Below are positions 49,101 to 60,000 of a DNA stretch of 64,000 bases, in pieces (position 1 is the first letter of the stretch; each line of letters starts with the position of its first letter). The DNA is taken from contig CM066923.1 in the NCBI GenBank assembly GCA_033964015.1, positions 8,421,978 to 8,485,977 of the forward strand, read 5' to 3'. The DNA is from Scolanthus callimorphus. Its lineage: Eukaryota; Cnidaria; Anthozoa; Actiniaria; Edwardsiidae. The translations under genes and the position numbers were made by a program. Under the pieces are notes generated by a model that was not told the DNA's origin, ran no database searches, and saw only the letters and a list, made by a program, of their open reading frames with translations.

Positions 49101-50658
49101 AACGTTCTGGTTCTTTTTGTGACTGATGGCCCCAACTTTGAGCCTTGCTATAGGTGCAATCACTACTCACAAGCTTCCTGCCTCAGTCTTTGGCTTGTAT
49201 TTGAGAACCCTGAGAAAACTGAACATACGCATTGCCATGGCCTCTGGCTCTCGTCCCTCAAATCAATTTTATGCTGCAGAGGAATTTTGATAAGAGTTAA
49301 ACACAACATACACAGAAACGAAAACTGTTTGTTTCTGACAAGAGTTTGGGCTTTCGTCTTTGACTCTGTTATGAATATTGGGTAAAGTTGTCCCAGATTC
49401 TTAACTTCCTCATCATGCAAGGGTTACAAACTGGACTGGAAAAATTTGTGTTGTCCTGTTCTAATTCCCAATAATGTCAGGTATTCCAATAGACCCACAT
49501 CACGTTAATATGGATTAATAATATCTTATAGTTCAGGAAACAAAGTCCATAAATCAAATCAGCACATCCGTATTAGAAAAGCCGCAAAGTTTGGGAAGAA
49601 TTACTGGAAAACTGGCTGAGATATGAATTTTGAAAGGTTAGCTTTCTAACATATTTTTTACAAAGAAATGTATGGGAAAAAACATCAAAATGAGGTTTGT
49701 AGCGCATCAATGCGCTATCACCATACATTTTATTGTAAAAATCATCAATTTAGAAAGATCATATCTTGGTCAGTATTCAACCAATCTTCACCACATGTGC
49801 TGAATTGGGACTGGACTTCGTTTCCTGATAAATATAAGATATCATTAAGCCATATTAGCGTGATAAGGGTCTATTGTCGGCTAGACTGCAGAATACCCCC
49901 TCATGTATAGCTTTACCCTGAAATCAACACGTCAACGTGCTGGAGATATCTAAATCATTATTCACATAGCCTTGTTCTACAGTGCACTTGAAAGGACTAA
50001 GTAAGCAGTTGACCAGTTGATGCATTGACACATTTTTTGGAAGGTATATACGAGGGGGTATTCTGCAGTCGATCCCAATTGTCACTTTTATTTTTTTTGC
50101 ACAGTACATGCATTTAAAGAAAATACAAGTGACTTGTGGAATGGGATATACTGTACATGTAACTTGAGCTTCATTGCATAGAAGGTGATACAGACCTGAG
50201 GTTCTATTACACCAAAGACGTCATTCATCACTTGAAGCAACTGAAGTGGTTGCAAAGAGTCGAAACTAGAAAAAGAATATCTCAGTCAATAATGTTAATG
50301 ATTGAAGCTGGGGGCTTACTGGTTAAGATAGAGTTTTAAAGTCCCACTTTTAATTCCGTACTTGCTATGCGTCTCCCTGCGAGCAGTTACTATTTTTATC
50401 TCCCTGTATTTGCCTTTATCTTTTTCTTTTCTTGTTTTTCTCAACTTCGCAAACGTAGCACTTCAAAACACAGACTGAGCGAGTAAGACCTGAGTCGAAG
50501 TGGCCTCTGCTATAACGGAAGCTTTACCTAAACTGAGTAACGTAAAATGTGGAATATTTGTCGCTAATTTGAATCCAGTCGTACCTGATCAGATTGAAGC
50601 TCTTCTTGAACGGCTCTTTGTTGAGCTCTTCCACGATAAACTTGAGTTGCTCACTCAT
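34155..50658 (-). CDS. IFT81: Intraflagellar transport protein 81 (IFT81)
   Basis: IFT81 pairs with IFT74 in the IFT-B complex and binds tubulin for ciliary transport (established). Twenty exons on the minus strand: 50585-50658, 50196-50265, 49171-49273, 48333-48513, 47863-47952, 45296-45361, 44838-44948, 44288-44440, 43603-43698, 42879-42974, 42403-42465, 40503-40586, 39850-39998, 38665-38882, 37999-38085, 37496-37567, 37239-37324, 36399-36444, 35642-35713 and 34155-34262. The start is [19 protein letters not shown]. The N-terminal calponin-homology-like region (about residues 1-125) includes [16 protein letters not shown]; the rest is coiled coil, with [20 protein letters not shown] and [20 protein letters not shown] as landmarks, ending NMLVL. 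About 675 residues, against 676 in human as I recall. Exons 3, 13 and 14 each lack one base (near 49240-49248, in the T-run 39945-39950, and near 38753-38760). Elsewhere phase agrees perfectly, so I read these as assembly errors. Confidence 0.95.
34405..34535. repeat. Imperfect palindrome upstream of IFT81 exon 20
   Basis: CATCCATGGGAAAAGCCGAA to TTCAGCTTTACCCACGGATG, with inner AAGTGTTCGGATTTCC and its complement. It is probably a short MITE lying in IFT81 intron 19. Confidence 0.5.
34630..35375 (+). mobile_element. BEL/Pao-like pol fragment carrying an internal tandem amplification
   Basis: The plus strand encodes [17 protein letters not shown], then [19 protein letters not shown] followed by GSLARL, and after the last repeat [12 protein letters not shown]. 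This order (DVLGI, then a 'GWY...[10 protein letters not shown]' block, then 'RL..L...L') resembles the pre-reverse-transcriptase part of BEL/Pao polyproteins of cnidarians (recollection). It lies antisense in IFT81 intron 19. No reverse transcriptase core is present. Confidence 0.6.
34729..35335. repeat. Tandem repeat, about five copies of a 121-bp unit
   Basis: The marker CAGGATAAAATGCATGAA recurs at about 34731, 34842, 34962, 35083 and 35204. Spacings are 111, 120, 121 and 121 bp. Units two to four are nearly identical; the first is more diverged (ACACTTGG instead of GCATTTG) and the last leads into unique sequence. Confidence 0.9.
35361..35594. mobile_element. TTAAAGAGCC MITE family, copy in IFT81 intron 19
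   Basis: The ends TTAAAGAGCCTGTGTCAGC and GCTGACACGGGCTCTTTAA form terminal inverted repeats. The interior contains AAGTCAGAGAAAGTATCC and CATTTCCATCGGCTGATT. It is the inverted relative of 36591-36815. Confidence 0.75.
36271..36370. repeat. Two-copy tandem repeat of about 51 bp next to IFT81 exon 18
   Basis: AAAAAGGCGACAAAGGCAAA and the following AATATAAATGGGACTGGAAT occur twice in direct order, ending 28 bases before the exon 18 donor at 36399. Confidence 0.75.
36591..36815. mobile_element. TTAAAGAGCC MITE family, copy in IFT81 intron 17
   Basis: TTAAAGAGCCCATGTCAGCC on the left and GGCTGACACAGGCTCTTTAA on the right are clean terminal inverted repeats of a 225-bp element that lacks coding capacity. 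Confidence 0.8.
39383..39569. repeat. Near-perfect palindrome with arms of about 80 bp, IFT81 intron 13
   Basis: AACAAATGTCCTCTGATTTT and its reverse complement bound two arms separated by about 30 bases. The arms contain TCCGTGGTATGTCCTCTTAT and ACGTAATAAAGTGGTC. It is probably a foldback transposon that would form a stable hairpin. Confidence 0.75.
41227..41248. repeat. (G)22 homopolymer
   Basis: Twenty-two consecutive G residues on the plus strand in IFT81 intron 11. The length is probably unreliable in any assembly. Confidence 0.8.
41430..42075. repeat. Tandem repeat with CRE-like TGACGTCA in each unit, IFT81 intron 11
   Basis: About five units; the marker GGTCACCTAG or GGTAACCTAG recurs at about 41513, 41621, 41747, 41873 and 42000 (spacing 108-127 bp). 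Each unit carries a GATGACGTCATC-like palindrome, a second TGACGT, then CATGTGACTTTGTTGCTGGA and CAGATAACTTTGTCCAAG. Flanking GTGGATACC and GCGTATCCAC sequences at 41391 and 42128 suggest the array sits inside an inverted-repeat element. Confidence 0.85.
43018..43520. mobile_element. TTAA-flanked non-autonomous element, IFT81 intron 9
   Basis: TTAAAGAGGCTAG at the left and AAGCCTCCTTAA at the right give short inverted ends bordered by TTAA on both sides. The left half matches 18525-19030. Confidence 0.65.
45495..47590. mobile_element. 2.1-kb TTAA-flanked foldback element, IFT81 intron 5
   Basis: TTAAGGAGGCTGCCTACAAT on the left returns as ATTGTAGGCAGCCTCCTTAA on the right. The arms run about 740 bp, for example CTCCAGTAAGTGGTCGAAGT and its complement. 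Near the centre, part of the right arm (about 46580-46800) is present a second time at 46801-47040 in direct order. No transposase frame is present. Intron 5 is 2.5 kb mainly because of this insertion. Confidence 0.85.
48822..48995. mobile_element. Dispersed inverted-repeat element, GGGAYGTCAAC family, copy 2
   Basis: Starts GAGGGATGTCAACCCAAGG and ends GAGAGTTGATGTCCCTGG. By eye it is about 80% alike to 3073-3244. It lies in IFT81 intron 3. Confidence 0.6.
49885..50075. repeat. Inverted repeat in IFT81 intron 2
   Basis: GACTGCAGAATACCCCCTC near 49889 and GAGGGGGTATTCTGCAGTC near 50053 are perfect inverted copies about 165 bases apart. Probably a short DNA transposon. Confidence 0.6.
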
Positions 50659-52147
50659 TTTGGCGGCAAAACAGTTTCACTTTGGCCTTTCTTTGCTTGA
50701 CGATGACTCGGTCACCGAGGCGAGGGCAAACCTTCACTCGATTTTTAGCGCTCACAGCGAGTTTAAAGAACAAATGTCACCTTAGAAATCTGAAGAACTA
50801 CATTCTACATATCATACTACCGCAAATAAAGAAAAATAATGTTTTCTTCGCGAGATTCTCATCTAAATATCGACAGGACCTCTCATTCAACATTCATCAA
50901 CAAGACTCCATAGCGACTGTCTAACAGGGCCTCAGACGTGTTACCAAATAAGGGGCCTCCGAACCTCCACAGGAAAAAGTGTTTTTCATTAATATTTTGT
51001 CCGGTTTGTTCCCAATAATAAGTTCAACTTGAAATAAAACTCACTATAATAGAAGTAAAAGTTGAAAATGTCATGATTTTATTTTTTAAGTAACTGTATT
51101 ATGAAGGGACTTTTCTCTATAGTGCTCGAAAGCGCCCTACTATAGTGTCCCCATAAGAAAACCGCTGACCTACGATCAAAAATAAGACTGAGTGATGAAA
51201 TCTACCGTAGAACTTTCTGAAGTCAGTCACAGAAGTTAGCGGATTTCACTATGTCTAAAGGTAAGGTGGTGAAATTACAGCCGTTTGTGTATATGAAGTA
51301 TATTCATTTTATTCTGTGATCGCTTAAAACTTTATGCAACGAAATCCAGAGTTTTGAATACATGTTGGTTTCCTCAACGGCATTTTCTCAAATCTTGCCT
51401 GTCACAATGATTATCATTGACTGAATCATGGAATTATTATGCCATTGACTGGCATTTGTAGTCAAACTCCTTGAAGATTGGCAGAACATGGCAAAAAGTC
51501 AATCATCTTTATTCAATCAATCAATCAATCACCTTCCTGGCTCAGGGAAACCTTGAGCTGCTGGCAGAAATTCAGGGTCTTCTATCGTTATGACTGTATG
51601 AAATGGGTGTTTCTCCCTTGGGGGGGACTCCCATATGTTGTCGGACAGGGGTGCTCATCGTATCTTTTAGGGGTTAAAAATTTGGGGCCATACCTACCAT
51701 CTGAATATAGGGAGTACCCCTACACCCCCACTCCCGGGAGGCAGAGATTCAGGGTTGTATCCATGTGTACAAAATGGGTGATTCATCTCACCGCACCCCC
51801 GTGGCAGGGGAGAGGGGTGGTCTTTGTGGTACAAATGTAGGAATGACTATTCAAAATTCTAATAAAGAACCCAATTGTCTAGAATTGCCCAAAATCCTTT
51901 CAGTTTTAACAGTTTCTTGGCAATATTTGGTGGAGTAATATGCTAAAGCAGTACCATGTTTGCTATTTTTCACCTGATTTTGCAAGGATTGATCCTAAAA
52001 TAATATTATACCAGATTTGCCAATTAATTTCAACTTTAAAAAATATGGTCATACCAGTCGAACATAGAGAGCCCCCAATACCCATGCTAAGTATTTCCAA
52101 ATTTTATGCCATTTATTCATTAATAGTCACCTCATATTTGCTATATA
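50659..52147. promoter_or_regulatory. Head-to-head intergenic region of IFT81 and FUNDC1
   Basis: The two start codons face away from each other 1.49 kb apart, so both promoters must lie here unless FUNDC1 has an unseen upstream leader exon. Most of 51600-51760 is a decayed copy of the GC-ended MITE. No clear TATA box or RFX X-box was seen next to the IFT81 start. Confidence 0.35.
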
Positions 52148-53968
52148 ATGATCTCAGACTCAGATAAGGATGAATCAGATCATGAAGAATATGAAGTAAT
52201 AGAAACCCCAGGAGCAAGAGGAGATTTAATGTCAGAAATTCTATCCATGGACCTGGCAAACAGAACTGTTGTTCAACAAATGGTATTGGAGGCGTTTCAG
52301 GGTGGTAAGTCAACTATGATCAGAATGTAAGACAATAAATTATGAATAAGTAATTGCATGTCAGGTAAATCACAAAATAATTTTATGCAGAGAGAGAGAG
52401 AGAGACATCAAGGGTCTGTTTACTTGAAGTATAGACTAGCCAGGCTAGCTGTGGTAAAATGTGCCCTGGGATTGGTTGAATTAATCAAGTGTGAGCCAAT
52501 CACAGATGAGTTTTCTTCCAGCTGAGGAGACTGAGACTACCTTGTGTTAAGGGGCCCAAAGTCCTGTATCTTGAAATCCTAGTCTGGCAGCCACAGAAAC
52601 ATAATTTTATCTGTGCTGAGCTAACAAGCCAACAGACACTGACAAGCACAAGAAAACAAGCATTTATTCTTGTGCTTGTTTTCGTGTGTATAGTGGACGG
52701 AGAAATTTGAAGATGTAATAATAATAGCATGCATGCCTTTTTCAACAGGCTTGCAGGATACATGTGCAAGAAAATAGGGAAGTTAACAATTTCAGCCATT
52801 GGAGGAGGCATTCTAATTCTTCAGGTGCATATTGTACACACAGTATGTAATACATGTGCTGAGTTGCTTAAATTTTGTATAGCAGGGATGTCAACTCTCC
52901 TTATTTTGCTGCGATTCTCAAAATTTTTCACTCGTCCCTGCATTCTCACCATAATTTAATTTCGAAGGTCTTAGGGCAAAGCCTTAAAGGATGCCATTCA
53001 GCATCCTCCTTCGAATTATATCATATTTTTTATTTATTTGGATGCTCGGCGAGGACCTAATGTTATGTTGCGATTTGTTGGTACCAAGGACGTTAATGAA
53101 AGAGTTTGCAAAAGTATGTTGTGCCAGTGACACTAATGATGGGAAGGAAATGTTCATCATAGGAAAATAATATTAAAGTTAAAAATGAAAGGTTTTTTGT
53201 TTTTCACTTTTGAAGATTGCACACAGGACTGGCTACATTAAGATAAACTGGAACAAAGTAGAAAGAGATGTGAACACAGTGAGTAAACAAGTTGAGAAAG
53301 AAATGTATAAAGCGTCTCAAGGAGAAGGATCCAGCCAACAAGTTATCACTTGGACAAGAAGCGTGAGTATTAATCTTATCACATATACTAGCCTACTGTA
53401 AAAGGCCAGGGGGGTTACTTGCAGTATACCGGTACATGTCAGGGGGGTCCGATGCAGCTTTGTATTGCAACCCAAAAAATAGCTACCCACTGTACAAATA
53501 ATAGGTAAATGTAGACTTACAAGTTGAAAGGAGTCACCACAGATGGTACTGACAGATTGACAAACAGACAGACAGATTGGCTCTCAGAGGTGATACAGAA
53601 CATAAAATATTCCTGCAGCAGACATCATGTTAGCAAGTTGATGAAAGAAAGACAAACAGACAGCCAACAATGAAGAATGGGCAGAGAGGCAAGCTGCCTC
53701 ATATTCATTATGCTGTAGTTATGTTTGATTTCAGAAGAAATCCATACCTGCCCCACAAAGGGATTTGAAAATTCCAGAGGGGGTCAATGGTGGAGTCAAA
53801 TGCCTTTTATGGCTATGGATGTATTATGGAATCACCCTGCAATTTGGCATTTAAATTGTGATTTTCTGATTTTGTTTGTATCATTGTCAGGGATTTGAAT
53901 ATGCAAAGAGGAATATAGCTGCCGTATCTGGTTTTGCTGGTGGCTTCTTAATCGGCATGGCTTTCTAA
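52148..53968 (+). CDS. FUNDC1: FUN14 domain-containing protein (FUNDC1-type mitophagy receptor)
   Basis: FUNDC1 is an outer mitochondrial membrane protein that binds LC3/ATG8 during hypoxia-induced mitophagy (established for vertebrates). Four exons: 52148-52304, 52749-52824, 53216-53362 and 53891-53968, about 152 residues against 155 in human as I recall. The acidic N terminus contains the LC3-interacting motif YEVI (residues 15-18). The FUN14 region follows with LAGYMCKKIGKLTISAIGGG, TGYIKINWNKVERDVN and C-terminal SGFAGGFLIGMAF, giving three hydrophobic membrane segments. Exon 1 appears to lack one base in TTGGAGGC near 52287-52291: in the present frame the donor phase does not fit exon 2. 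A one-base shift gives the family's GGVSGW sequence and the right phase. The gene is divergent from IFT81. Confidence 0.92.
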
Positions 53969-56900
53969 CCACACCTTGGTGAATCATGCAAAGTATGTAA
54001 GTTAATTTAGTGTATAAAAAATTATACAGTAAAATTAATTAGAAAAGCTAGCTTATACATTAGACTAATCAGATGAATTTGATGTGCCATGTATAGTACA
54101 TCAAAATAATGCATACGTCAGTAGTAAAACTAACATGCTAAAAGCATTAAGATTTTCTCCAAAATGCAGTCATGATTTCATTAGACGATACATAACAAAG
54201 CAGAAGAGATTCAGAGAATCAAATGCAATAACTTCCCACTCAACATCCATTCCCTTCAGTCAGTGCTGCATAAAGCATCTTATTTATTTATGATACAAAC
54301 CTGCATGATAAAACATGATGTTTAGAGAAATGGGATAGTTAGGAAGAATTGAATGGTATAATTTATACTTTCTTGAAAGAGACAAACAATGCTTATCAGT
54401 AGACAACTAGACTTGGACTAGCTATGTTGAAGTTTTCAAAGGGGAGGTATGATCAAGCATCTTTTTTTGGAAAGTTCATGTACATTCAAAAGATCATTGC
54501 CAAATGATATGCATCAACCTCTTCCCAAAAACCATATGAAAAGTTAAGGGTGCCACTTGCTAATTTAGCAATGACCAATTTTGAGCCTGATATAATGAAA
54601 TGTTCTTATTAGGAAAAATAGCATTTAATGTATGGATTAACACAGGAGGTAATCATCGCCACCTTACTGTCTAGAAAGTGAATCAAATGTTTGTGAAACA
54701 TTATTTGTATGGAATTGTGCTTACCTGATCAGTGGCAGATAAAAAAAAATATGTCACAAGGACATGAGATATAATGTAAAGAAATTTGCTCAAAAGGGGG
54801 GATGACTATTATTTTATCCTTTTCACCACCTCAGGATCCACCTTTGCTAGTTTTCATTGTAATAGATACGTTGGAGTAATACAGTAGGGTTAAACAGAGT
54901 GCATTCATTTGTATGTGAAAAGTAATCATTTATTTCCTTTCCTCTGCTCTATTTGTTGATTTTTTTTATAAAAAAGGAATGAGTGCACAAGAGATGAATC
55001 TATAAAATGTCAGACTTTATTATACTATTGGTTTATTACATTACAGTATGCATCAGCAACAATGTAGCCTATGATAATTAGGATGCAATGAATAGTATTT
55101 CAACATTCTTGTCCTAGCTTCCGCAAAGTTTACCCTATTAGCAGGGATGTCAAGTCTCCTGATTTTGCCCGCTTCAAAGCCCCCTTCCTATGGGCCATGC
55201 CTGGCACATGTACATTGTTTCAAAAAATCTTCTTAAAAAGCTTGTCTGTTTTACCAAATAAAGACAACTCTTTTCTGGCAGACAGAATTCTTATAATGAA
55301 TTTGCTACCCAAATGGATTTCAAATAAATTATACTACCAGAAACATATAAGTGAGTAAGTTATATGTTTCTGATACTACTGAATGCACTGCCTACTGTAA
55401 CTAATTTCGTGTGACTATACATGATTATATTTCATTGCTGGCCTTTGTTGGCCCCTGAGTACAAACAGCTTTTCAGTAAAACACTTTTAAAACATGCAAA
55501 TTTGTACTAAATTGTACAGCTTAATAAAAATGTTATTTTGTGACCATGGTCAATTTCATTTGCCAAGTCATTGTTTTGGCTGTTCGTGCTACAGAAGTTG
55601 TTAATTTTACAAAATTGTGTACTGTTCTTTCTTTTGACATATAAAACTGTGAAATTTCGGACATTCCTCATTAAAAAAATGTCTAAAAATGGCAAGAAGA
55701 AAAATGTAAAAGTGTATGATATGCTACGTTAAAAATTTACTGGCCGTAATAAAATGCAATATTTTCATTGCCTTGCTTTTGTTATATTTACAAGTGAAGT
55801 CTGCTTTGCCCAAAGCAAACAAATAAGAGAGACTTTTTCCAGGATTTCTAGCAATTTTTTCAAAAAGTGTTCAAACATCCAGTTACTCAAAAGTATAATT
55901 CTCTGGCTTAATTTTGTTTTGTACTGGAAGAACAACATTTACTTTGGTTTGCCCCGCCATGAGTAGAAATAGAATAGAAGTTCCCCATTTGGAGTACTAT
56001 TATAGGCAATCAGACAAACATGAGTTACTACCTGCATGCAAACCTTTCAAGGTTTCATACACTTTCTAGTAACAAGATTTTTGACCACACGTTGCTTGAA
56101 TCACTTAAAAAATCTGCCTTATATGTAATAGCAATATATAAATTTACAACAGTCCTACTAAATACAATAATGTGCTGTGATATAAAATGTTCGTAATGCA
56201 AAAAGCCATGTAAAAATTATTTCCACATATATATACCTAGAAAATAAGTATTATGCATGTTTGCTAATGAAAAAATCGCTCTTGCCTTAGATAAAAGCTA
56301 CAAAACTTTTAAACAAACTGGAGTAGCAATCACTAAACATCCAGCTTTTGATAGAAAAAAACATCAACTAAATGGAATACTTGAAAACCTTAATAAAACT
56401 GATATATATATTACACTTGTAGAATCCCCTCCCCCCTGTTTGAAACGTTTTTGAAATTCTTCTGAGTACTAAAAATTACTCAGCTTACTTTGGCGTTTTG
56501 CAAAAATTCGATAAAGGAACCTTGTTTTTGCGCTCCTTGCTAAATTATATGATGAAATCGAGATTATTCCTGTAGCTCAATATGACGTACAAAAAGTACT
56601 TAGGGCAACTCTAAGACAGAACTATAACTGAATTGCTCACCTATGTAAAGCGTCCAATTGCGTTTGGTTCTACCTGTCATTGTTGCAATCTAAGGCCTCT
56701 TCATAAACCGGACAGCCACTACCTTAGGGAAAATTAAGTTTTTATAAGTGCACCTATTCACCTTTCGTACTAATAACCTCTCAGAATTCCTTCCCATGGC
56801 TAAACTAGGATACATGTAGCACGCAACAGTTGTGTCCTGCAGGTTTCCTCGAGTGGCTAAACTAGGAAACATCCCGGAAACATCGCACGCGTGTGTCTCG

Positions 56901-57090
56901 GAAACATAAAATGTTTCTTTTCTGGCGAATGTTTTTTCTCATCTCCCGCCTACAAATTCTGTCGCGCGCAACATTGTTTCTCGCGTGTCTAAATTGGGAA
57001 ACTTGAAGGGAACATGTGTCTGGCTACAATGTTGCGCGCTACATGTGGGCCAGTTTAGCCAAGGCTTAAGAACTCTTCCTTCTGTCAGAG
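53969..57090. other. Intergenic region between FUNDC1 and the nuclear receptor gene
   Basis: No coding exon was recognised. The first part may be FUNDC1 3' UTR. A one-sided relative of the GGGAYGTCAAC repeat starts near 55143. TTTAGCCA/TGGCTAAA-type inverted segments near 56798-57060 look like a decayed MITE. Confidence 0.5.
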
Positions 57091-60000
57091 CTAACTAGAT
57101 TTAAACATATCGCAGAGCATTCTTTCAATAGGGACATTATCCAGGGTCCCCCTAAAGAAGAGCTCTTCTATCATCTTGGGGCCGACGGCCCTTAACGAAG
57201 GGAGCATCAGCAGCAACTTGCCAAAACGGACCTGCTGCTCGGGATAGTGAGAGCGGCAGTATTCACCAAGCATGGACTGGGCTTGGTCTTGAAGGCGTTC
57301 CACTAACTGAGGGGCACGCAAGCCTCGTAAGTCTATAAACAGAAGCAAAGAAAAGATTGTTAAAGACATTCATGTACTTGCAACAAGCATAACTGTCCAG
57401 CACTGAAACAATCTGACTGAATTGTTGAAAGCGGAGCCGGCGGAGCCCCCGCTTTTTGTAACAAGCAAAACTGTCCAGTTTGATGAACCAACCTCACCGA
57501 GTTATTCACGGTGGAGCTAGCGGAGCACCCGCCATTTTTTTGTCAAATTTTCATATATTTTCACTCATAAGGCGTTAGGCCCCAACTTTGCCACACAACT
57601 CACTAATGAGTCTCCATTTGAAAATCTGTTCCGCCGCTCATGCGAGCGTGATAGATGGAATTCGTAGAAGGTTCTTCTTTGGCAGCGTGGCTCATTGTTG
57701 ATTCCACCAACAAAACTATCAATTGTTTGTTTATGTCACCCCACAGAACAACGCATAAAAAATAGCTTAGATTTGAAAGGAACTGACCCCAGGCCCAAGA
57801 CATTACACAAAGTTTTCGAATAAACTGAAACTGAAACAAATTTCTTTGTAGCAATTCGTTTTCCCACGCAGGCAAACTTTTGTTCGTGACCGGCGCCGTA
57901 AAATTCCGATACAAGAAACATTTCTCTGTTTGATACCACCTGAGCTTTTGTTGAGACAGCATTGCTTGGTTTTCTGTCATAATTTCTAAAGCTTCGTCCT
58001 TTGTTTTGCGTTTGAAAAACTTTATCTACCAGTCACGGTATGCAAATAAGTTTTTAACAAAAACATGGCCAATCAATAGATGTTGTTAATAGTCCTTGCT
58101 CTTTTGCCAGTAGCCAGCTACTCATGTTATTGTTTTCATTCGAGTTAATACAACGATTTACGTGTACAAATCTCGAAATAACAAACTACAAGCAAAGTTT
58201 TACACCTGATTTACCGAATTCAGTCGAAATATCGCACTACATTCCCTATGGTTGCTTGTTGAGTCTCTTTAAGCTTGCCATGGAAGTTTTTGAAAACCAC
58301 TTTAAACGTTACTAGTTGTTGTTCAAAGTAATTGACGAGAGATCACCAAGCACCTCAAAGAGTTTCACCCTGGGTTGAACCATTTGTGCTTTTTCAGTTA
58401 AACTGCGAAGGCTCACTGATAACAGGTCATCTATTGCACTGGTGCTCCTACTGGTACCCGCGTCACGGGACCACGAGTTGCCGGTACCGAGCCATCAAGA
58501 CTATAGCTCAAAGACCAAAGCTTAAAAAGGCGCTCGTTAACAGGTTATCAAATCTGCTCTATAAAAATGTGGTTTGAGCAGGTGGCCATGGGAATCCAGA
58601 CATTAAAAGACATTTAAACTGACTTTAAAAGTTTCTCTCATTAAAGAACGTGGGGTTCTTCTTTGTTTTTAGCGTTATTAAATTTCGCTTTGTTAAGGAA
58701 TCACGTCTTGAAAGCAAGTGGACATGTTGCTCTCAAGAGCCTCAGTGAGGCGTAACTATTTAATGCTAGCCAAGCAACATTCTGTGCCAGAGAAAGCATC
58801 CATGTCTAGATTGGCTTATTTAGGGAATGTAGTGTAATATCTTGGATTGAATTCAGTAATGAATGAAGTATAATATAAACCTTTATTTGTAATTATTTCG
58901 AGATTTCTACACGTATTTCATCTTCTAATATCAAATAAAAACAGCAAAAAAGGATTGGCTGACAAGGGCTCTTTAAAGAGCGTGTGTCAGCCGCTATTTT
59001 GGCAGCCTACCAACACACCAAGTCGGAGAAAGCATCCATTTCCATCGGCTGATTAAAAGAATATAGAGCAATGTTTTCGATTGAATTTTGTAAATCAAAT
59101 CTGAAACATTGTTTTTAGATGTTTATTAAGAGATTTCTACGCGTTATTCTTCTAATATCGAACGAAAACAATAACAAAGGAGTGGCTGACATGGGCTCTT
59201 GAACAAAAGCAGAAAGGTCCAACCTCCTTGCGTTGGAACATCGTGATTTTCTTGGTGCCCTTGAGCTTATGATCCGCCGTTGTTTCCAACCATAATATAA
59301 CGTTTTTGGTGTTAAAATTAATCGATAACTTGAGAAACACGTGCTATGCTATTAACCTTTCGCACACCCTTGGGTAATCAACTTTGACCCTTAAGGTAAA
59401 AGCCGCAGTGTCACAAGCAAAATAATCCTCTTTGTTTGTTAAAAAAAACATTTCTATCGCTAGATAAGTACAAATTTGAGTATTTTCGTGTGTTATCGAG
59501 CGGATGAAATTGGATTGCGAATTTGCCTTTCTTATTTCTTACCAGGCTGAACTGTTTTCAAACTAGGAAACAGCATGGTGAAATCTAACAAATCCTATAT
59601 AAGTTAAGACTATGTCTATATAATACGCATTTCAGTTGCTTTCTCTTTCTTTCGTTAATTTCGAGTAAAATAATATATGATTCTGATTCACTTATCGTGA
59701 CACAGCCCCTTTAAAATAATGGATAACTTTACAAACACTAACAACAACAACCAAAGGTTGAGATTTATGTTAAACGCCGTGGAAAAATGGAGTTTTGCTG
59801 ACGTTTCGAGCGTTAGCCCTTCGTCGGAGCAAAGAGGAAGTGTTTCCTTTGCTCCGACGAAGGGCTAACGCTCGAAACGTCTGCAAAACACCATTTTTCC
59901 ACGGCGTTTAACATAAATCTCAACCTTTGGTTGTTGTTGTTCATGTTCACGTCTCCGCCGACGCAGACCACCTAGTTTTCCCGTAAAACTAGTCATACCA

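Noticed and set aside
57603..57980. Minus-strand open frame of 125 residues in the nuclear receptor intron
   Set aside because: No recognisable motif. It sits among repeats and its composition does not suggest a conserved protein.
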